From CAZVPZ01 sp964629245 (GTDB taxonomy: Archaea > Nanohalarchaeota > Nanosalinia > Nanosalinales > Nanosalinaceae), in the NCBI GenBank assembly GCA_964629245.1, contig CAZVPZ010000011.1, positions 1 through 33,721 of the forward strand: a stretch of 33,721 nt of DNA, in the 5' to 3' direction. A program made the translations under genes and the position numbers. This document shows positions 29,306 through 33,721 of this stretch, piece after piece. Below the pieces are notes generated by a model that worked only from the letters and a program-made list of their open reading frames with translations, did not search any database and was not told the DNA's origin. Positions within the stretch are counted from its first letter, which is position 1. Each line of letters opens with the position of its first letter.

Positions 29306-31705
29306 TTATCTGTACTCTTCTCCTTTCCACTCGTCTGGGCGATTATCGCGCTCTATGGCGGCCCTGCTTGACCAAGTATGGTCGAACTCTGTGGTCTCCA
29401 GCAGTCCTTTCAGCGGGTCGAAAGCGTGCTCCTCTATCTTCGACCATTCTCGGTTGAAGTTTGGCCGGTCCATCCCGAAGAATCTCGCGAGAAGCTCCTG
29501 TTCGACATTCTCGTAGCCGCCTTCGAGGGGAATGCGGTCGGGGTCGAGGTCGTCCGGCGTGATGCCGCGCTTGATCATGTCCATCGCGACGCGTATGACG
29601 TACATCTCCTCCCTGTACTCCCCGCCGACCTCGAACATGACTATCCCCTTCTCCTCAGGGTTGCGGGCGAAGCCGTTTTCGACGAGGCGGTAGAGCCACT
29701 TGTAGAGCGTCTCATCACCCCTTGCGAACGGTCCGTGGCGGTGGCCGCTCTGCTGTTCCCACCCCGGCTTCGTCAGGTGGTAGGTCTTGATGATATCAGC
29801 AAGCGGTTTTTCGGGATTGGCGCCTGTCTTGCCCTCCTCTGCCATCTCCTTCTCCTGGTCTATCAGGGTCTCTATCTCCCTGAAAGGGTCGACACCGTAG
29901 CTGGAGGTGTGTTCCATGTCAATGGTGAACTTGGCAATCGCACCCTTGTATTCTTCGGCCCAGTCCTCGCTCTGCTTCTCCGCGGTCTTGTTTATCGCGC
30001 GGCACGCAACCGCTATGTCCTTCGGCCTCCAGACGCGCCTCAACTGCCCCGGGTCACCGAACATCGCCTCCAGGTTGAGCTTGAGCTCGAACTTGTTCAT
30101 CCACTCCACCCAGGTGTAGACGCCTTCTTCTCCGTCCTTGAGCTCAGGGGGTTCGAAGCCGTTGGTCTTGAAGGCGTCCTGCGTGAACTTGTTCGGGTTC
30201 TGTGTGAAGTGACCCCATATGTAGCAGCATCCAACCGCTGCAAGCACGTTCAGGACGTTTTCACGGCTCTCGTTCAGGTAGTCCTGGTAGTCCTCATAGC
30301 TGTCGAAAGTATCCTCGACTACCGCCTCCCAGATGAACTTTGGGGCGTTCCATCCAGGATGCTTCTCCCCGTAGGAGGCGTCCGCGGCCTGCATCCAGGC
30401 GGGCATTATCCGGAGGAATATCGCCGATTCTTTCAGGAACTCGTCCCTCGGCCTCCCCGAGGCGAGGTTCTCCAGTATCTCTCTCCGGACTTCCCACTCC
30501 TCGTGGGCGAACGCCTGCCTAGCCGCGTCTTCTGCTTGGTCTTCTGCCTGCTCGAATATCTGGCTCCTCTCGATGTCGTAGTTACGCGTGAGGGCGGACT
30601 CCTTCGCCTCGACGGATAGATCGGTCTCGTGGCCGTTTGCACCCCATAAACGGTCGATGACATCGTTCAGCGCAGACTCTATCCGCCCCGCATTTTCCGT
30701 GATTTCCTCGAACTCGACGTTTCCCGACCTAATCCGGTGGAGGTCGCGTGAAAGCATCCTTATCTGGGAGAATAGTCCCCTCCGGCCTATATCCTGGAGG
30801 TCTGCCAGGGTAGAGATGTTTATGGTCTGCGAACCTCCTCCCACGGTCTGCTGTTCGATGGTGAAGGGCTGGAACTCTGCCTCGCCGCAGTAGTCGAGGA
30901 AGGTGGTCTCGACACCTTGGTCTACCTGCTGGGCGGTCTGGATCAGGCCGACCTTGTCCTCGACATCCTGGACTAGCCCTCCCTTGTAATGTCCATCTGT
31001 TATTTCCTCGCGCGCGTCTCGCCATTCCTCTCTGAAATCCTCTGACTTGTCGGAGAAGACCTGCCGGTAGTACTGCCAGGGCTGTTCGATGACCTCCAGG
31101 AACCAGTAGTCGAACATGTTCTCCATGAACTCCTCGTTCCGGAAGATGTTGAACTGCTTGCCCCGGTCCGCGATATCGATTGTCTGCTCGCCGAACGGGT
31201 CGACCGAGATGTCGGAGGCGAGACGCTCTTCCATGGGTGGTATGGTCTCGTTCGAGGCGTGCATGTTGACGTAACCCACGTCGAAATCCAGGTCTTCCCG
31301 CTGCTGCACCTCGTACTTGAAGGCTGCTAGCTGGTCTATGTAGCGGTGGAAGTAGCGGTGGACGATGTTGTAGCCCGCCGCGCCCTGGGAGCGAGTGGCA
31401 TAGGCGCCCCCGAAGCCGATGTTGGGGTCTCCGTGGAGCGTTATGTCAAGGTCCAGCTGGTTGATGACGTTGAAGAGTTCCGGCCGGTCAATCTGGAATG
31501 TCGCGGGGTTGGTTATCTGGACCTCCATTATCTCGCCTCCTATCTGTGCCATCCTTCCGATCCGCTGGTCTAGCGGTGAGGGGACGTCCTGGCCTATGTC
31601 CATACCGGAAGTGTTGCCTATCAGGTAGTTCATGTCGCTGAAGCCTTTCTCCTCGTCTTCATCGTGCGAGAACTTCTGTCTGAGTGAATCCAGGAGGAAG
31701 GCCAT
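29306..31705 (-). CDS. Large protein with apparent split endonuclease-IV-like TIM barrel
   Basis: The ends of this 799-residue protein resemble an AP-endonuclease-2/xylose-isomerase-type TIM barrel. LDLDITLHGDPNIGF has a His at 91, and VGYVNMHASNE a His at 149. Much later come FTIDMEHTSSYG (Glu598), IIKTYHLTKPG (His643), GHRHGPFARGDETLYKWLYRL (His655/His657) and GIVMFEVGG (Glu692), resembling in order the metal ligands of endonuclease IV. Between about 160 and 585 is an acidic, helical insertion with no motif I know. The Asp-His pair usual between the second and third groups of ligands is not evident. No signal peptide or membrane segment is seen. It follows the 544-residue gene by 6 bp. The barrel assignment is moderate; function unknown. 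Confidence 0.8.
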   Translation of the reverse strand: MAFLLDSLRQKFSHDEDEEKGFSDMNYLIGNTSGMDIGQDVPSPLDQRIGRMAQIGGEIMEVQITNPATFQIDRPELFNVINQLDLDITLHGDPNIGFGGAYATRSQGAAGYNIVHRYFHRYIDQLAAFKYEVQQREDLDFDVGYVNMHASNETIPPMEERLASDISVDPFGEQTIDIADRGKQFNIFRNEEFMENMFDYWFLEVIEQPWQYYRQVFSDKSEDFREEWRDAREEITDGHYKGGLVQDVEDKVGLIQTAQQVDQGVETTFLDYCGEAEFQPFTIEQQTVGGGSQTINISTLADLQDIGRRGLFSQIRMLSRDLHRIRSGNVEFEEITENAGRIESALNDVIDRLWGANGHETDLSVEAKESALTRNYDIERSQIFEQAEDQAEDAARQAFAHEEWEVRREILENLASGRPRDEFLKESAIFLRIMPAWMQAADASYGEKHPGWNAPKFIWEAVVEDTFDSYEDYQDYLNESRENVLNVLAAVGCCYIWGHFTQNPNKFTQDAFKTNGFEPPELKDGEEGVYTWVEWMNKFELKLNLEAMFGDPGQLRRVWRPKDIAVACRAINKTAEKQSEDWAEEYKGAIAKFTIDMEHTSSYGVDPFREIETLIDQEKEMAEEGKTGANPEKPLADIIKTYHLTKPGWEQQSGHRHGPFARGDETLYKWLYRLVENGFARNPEEKGIVMFEVGGEYREEMYVIRVAMDMIKRGITPDDLDPDRIPLEGGYENVEQELLARFFGMDRPNFNREWSKIEEHAFDPLKGLLETTEFDHTWSSRAAIERDNRPDEWKGEEYR

Positions 31706-31711
31706 TCCAGA

Positions 31712-33346
31712 TCACTTCATGGTGTGCATTCCAAGCCCGAGCTTGAAGTCGTAGTAGTACTTGAATTTTATCTCCATCAGGAGCTCGAAAAGCGGGTCAG
31801 CGTCCTCCGGGATGACGAAGTCGTCGACCTGCCCGGTGAACTCTCTCAGCGTCTTGCCGATACCGTGGTACATCTCCGATTTTTCCGGTTTTGAGGTCTC
31901 GACCTCCAGGTCGAGAAGGCCCTGTATCGCTTCAAGGTAGTCTTCCCCGAACTCCTCGGCTATCGCGTCTGGCATGTCAAGCCCGTCTTCAACCCTCCTT
32001 ATCATGGAGGAGAGCTCTATGGGTGGTTCCTCACCTATCTGCTCTCCCACCTCGTCCCTTAGCTTCCTGACGGACCAGTTCTTTGCCTCGCGGGCCTGGC
32101 GCATCCTGTTGCCCTGCTCTGTCTCGAAGTCCCCTGTGTAGTCCTGGAGCAGTTCTCTGAACCTGTTCGCATTCTTCTCTATCTTCTCCTCGAATATGTT
32201 CTCGAAGACGTGACGGCAGACGATGGCAGGGTAGTACTCTATTATAGCGGCCGAGGGGCCCTGTGCAGGACTGTTCGGGTTCTCGCCGCTCGCGAAGTTG
32301 AAGTGTATGGAATTGATGTGTACTATCCTGAAGTGCGTGGCTTCATCCAGGTTGTTGTCCTTAACTACCACCATGTCCTCTCCTGTGTTCTTGAGAGGTC
32401 GGTAGCAGACGAACTCAAGTTCCCTCAGCATGGTCGCGGTCCCCCGGATATGAGTGTACATGCTCGTGTCCGCTGCGAGCTCATCCGTCGACTTGCCGTG
32501 TATCATGACCACGTCCTTGACGTACGGTTCCAGCCACTCCTGCGTCTGCTCGATGGAGCGTTCTATCTGCCTCAGCTCGGATTTCAGCTCGTTCAGCTTC
32601 CTCTTGACCTCGCTGCCGTAGAGGTCCTTCCACTTCTCGTACATCACGTACTTCTTCTTCAGCACCGCCTTCTCGTTGGCGGGTAGATGTGAGAGCTTCC
32701 CGTCTCCCTTTAGATCGTCGAGAGAGTCCATCTCGTTGAAGTCCGCGACCACGGATGGAAAGATGTGGTTGTCCCGGTAGAACTTCAGCGAGGCCTCGTC
32801 CGCGCCCTGTCCGGCTCCCCCTGCCCCGTCGACCAGTTCTATGAAGTCGCCCTTCAGCTCCGTTTCATCGCCGGTCTCGAAGGACTCGGCCCGCGACCTG
32901 AGCTTCCTGATATCATGCTCCAGCATGTGCTTCTGCTTCCTCAGCTCTGATATGTTCCTCATGGTTTCGCGGACGCGCTGCTCAGCCTGCTGTTTCCTCT
33001 GCATGAACTCGTCGTGGAGCTGGTTCTGGGGTGAGACGAAGATGCTCTCGTCGCTTTTCTTGACGATGTAGTCGAGGTCCTCGTCGAACTTGTCGGCGCA
33101 CGCCCACGAGACCATGTAGGGAGTTCCTTGGCTGTGGGCGGTCACCTTCAGCCGCTTGTAGTGGTCGCCCAGCGTAGCCATAATGTTGTCTGAGCCTATC
33201 TCTGCCTCTAGGTCGTCAAGAGAATCTATCTCGCCGCTCCGTATCTTCTTCCTCAGCTCCTTGGCGTCCCCTCCGCCAGCGTGACCGGTCTCGTCGTGGT
33301 CGTACACTTCGAAGACGTGACCGAATTTACAGTTATCTGGGCTCAC
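31712..33346 (-). CDS. Large coiled-coil protein, unknown, paired with the 799-residue gene
   Basis: I do not recognise this 544-residue protein. It has a globular start (to about 105) with KFGHVFEVYDHDE and GTPYMVSWACADKFDE. Two coiled coils follow, at about 108-157 and 225-272. A mixed region contains DVVMIHGKSTDELA and THFRIVHINSIHFNFASGE. At about 413-470 is a segment reminiscent of a Cro/CI helix-turn-helix (RMRQAREAKNWSVRKLRDEVG, then SSMIRRVEDGL), low confidence. It is soluble. GTG 33346 is the start; an A/T box at 33371-33378 centred 28 nt upstream suggests a leaderless mRNA. It is the first gene of a two-gene unit. Confidence 0.8.
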   Translation of the reverse strand: MSPDNCKFGHVFEVYDHDETGHAGGGDAKELRKKIRSGEIDSLDDLEAEIGSDNIMATLGDHYKRLKVTAHSQGTPYMVSWACADKFDEDLDYIVKKSDESIFVSPQNQLHDEFMQRKQQAEQRVRETMRNISELRKQKHMLEHDIRKLRSRAESFETGDETELKGDFIELVDGAGGAGQGADEASLKFYRDNHIFPSVVADFNEMDSLDDLKGDGKLSHLPANEKAVLKKKYVMYEKWKDLYGSEVKRKLNELKSELRQIERSIEQTQEWLEPYVKDVVMIHGKSTDELAADTSMYTHIRGTATMLRELEFVCYRPLKNTGEDMVVVKDNNLDEATHFRIVHINSIHFNFASGENPNSPAQGPSAAIIEYYPAIVCRHVFENIFEEKIEKNANRFRELLQDYTGDFETEQGNRMRQAREAKNWSVRKLRDEVGEQIGEEPPIELSSMIRRVEDGLDMPDAIAEEFGEDYLEAIQGLLDLEVETSKPEKSEMYHGIGKTLREFTGQVDDFVIPEDADPLFELLMEIKFKYYYDFKLGLGMHTMK

Positions 33347-33370
33347 ATCCTTTGCTTGGGCAGACTTCTA

Positions 33371-33378
33371 CTTAAAAT
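33371..33378 (-). promoter_or_regulatory. TATA-like box of the 544/799-residue gene pair
   Basis: ATTTTAAG on the reverse strand is centred 28-29 nt before GTG 33346, the spacing for a leaderless transcript. Confidence 0.5.
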
Positions 33379-33390
33379 CGTGGAATCGAA

Positions 33391-33398
33391 ACTTTAAT
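33391..33398 (+). promoter_or_regulatory. TATA-like box of the edge gene
   Basis: ACTTTAAT is centred about 29 nt before ATG 33424. A stronger-looking GTTTAAAT at 33411-33418 is only 10 nt from the ATG, too close to serve that start. Confidence 0.4.
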
Positions 33399-33423
33399 GA
33401 ACAGCCGCCGGTTTAAATCCCTT

Positions 33424-33721
33424 ATGGGATTTCTGGGCAATCTGAAGGATTCTCTGACTGGTTCGAGTTCGAGTGGTTCCTCTGATTTTAACGGCGGGAA
33501 GTTCGACAGCAACTTCTCCGGAAACGATGATAATTCTAACAGCCCCGGTAATCCCGGTCCGCAGGGACAGAACCCTGGTGCCCCTAGTGGCAACGCAGGT
33601 CCCGGAAACGACATGGGCGGCCTAGGAGGTCCCCGGGGCGGACAGGGAGGTCAGGGACAGGTCGGCCAGCAGGGTCCGAACCAGGGTCCCGGTGACATGG
33701 GTGACGACCTCGGTCTTGACG
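33424..33721 (+). CDS. Gly/Pro/Gln-rich low-complexity protein (partial, right edge)
   Basis: The frame is open from ATG 33424 to the edge (99 codons). After MGFLGNLKDSLTG comes a Ser/Asn/Gly stretch, then repeats of Gly, Pro, Gln and Asn (such as GNPGPQGQNPG and GGQGGQVGQQGPNQGPGD), with scattered Asp. This part is almost surely disordered; any folded domain must lie beyond the edge. There is no signal peptide. The sequence is divergent from the 544-residue gene across 77 bp. Function unknown. Confidence 0.7.
   Translation, partial: MGFLGNLKDSLTGSSSSGSSDFNGGKFDSNFSGNDDNSNSPGNPGPQGQNPGAPSGNAGPGNDMGGLGGPRGGQGGQGQVGQQGPNQGPGDMGDDLGLD

Noticed and set aside
29378..30619. Long plus-strand open frame (413 codons) antisense to the 799-residue gene
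   Set aside because: Its sequence lacks the acidic character of real proteins here and the opposite strand shows coherent motifs; long antisense frames arise from the codon bias.

Overview
The window is chromosomal DNA from an archaeon. It carries an MCM helicase, TBP and TFB, an archaeal histone, aIF5A with a hypusine site, archaeal RNase P proteins, L15e, a class I CCA-adding enzyme, AdkA-type adenylate kinase, Trm1, Nob1, archaeal Elp3 and a complete A-type ATP synthase operon. Proteins are strongly acidic (many Asp/Glu runs, even in small housekeeping proteins) and GC is moderately high, which suggests a salt-in halophile. Small tightly packed genes, a nucleotidyltransferase-helical fusion of a kind I recall from DPANN genomes, and large proteins of unknown function near one edge make a nanohaloarchaeal (DPANN) relative my best guess. 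The taxonomy is inference only.

Layout: 1-2118 holds the 5' part of mcm, a small pterin-dehydratase-like gene and tbp. 2277-4586 holds the L15e - Rpp30 (rnp3) - Pop5 (rnp2) operon flanked by two small membrane-protein genes. 4608-10474 holds DNA ligase, a nitroreductase-like gene, a TrmB-type regulator, an SppA-like membrane protease and elp3. 10620-15866 holds two unknown genes, then adkA-cca, aIF5A-histone, nob1 and a PerM/AI-2E-type membrane protein. 16003-18731 holds tfb, an unknown acidic gene and trm1. 18896-27299 is the A-ATP synthase operon in the order H-I-K-E-C-F-A-x-B-D, where x is an unrecognised 96-residue gene between the two nucleotide-binding subunits. 27542-33721 is an accessory-looking region: a four-helix membrane protein, a nucleotidyltransferase fusion, a two-gene unit encoding a 799-residue protein with an apparent split endonuclease-IV-like TIM barrel and a 544-residue coiled-coil protein, and the start of a Gly/Pro/Gln-rich low-complexity protein.

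Most of the window is information processing and energy conservation. No tRNA, rRNA, CRISPR array, insertion sequence or integrase was seen. Translation signals are clear: many genes have GGAGGTG or AGGTGA 4-10 nt before the start, and many others have a TATA-like box about 26-30 nt before the start codon, implying leaderless mRNAs.

The points most worth following are: (1) rnp2 apparently starts at ATT, fused to the stop codon of rnp3, behind a perfect Shine-Dalgarno; (2) the extra gene between atpA and atpB; (3) the 799/544-residue pair; (4) divergent gene pairs 51-57 bp apart with one central A/T box that could serve both directions; (5) a recurring TTGTAWTACATAT element in two intergenic regions.
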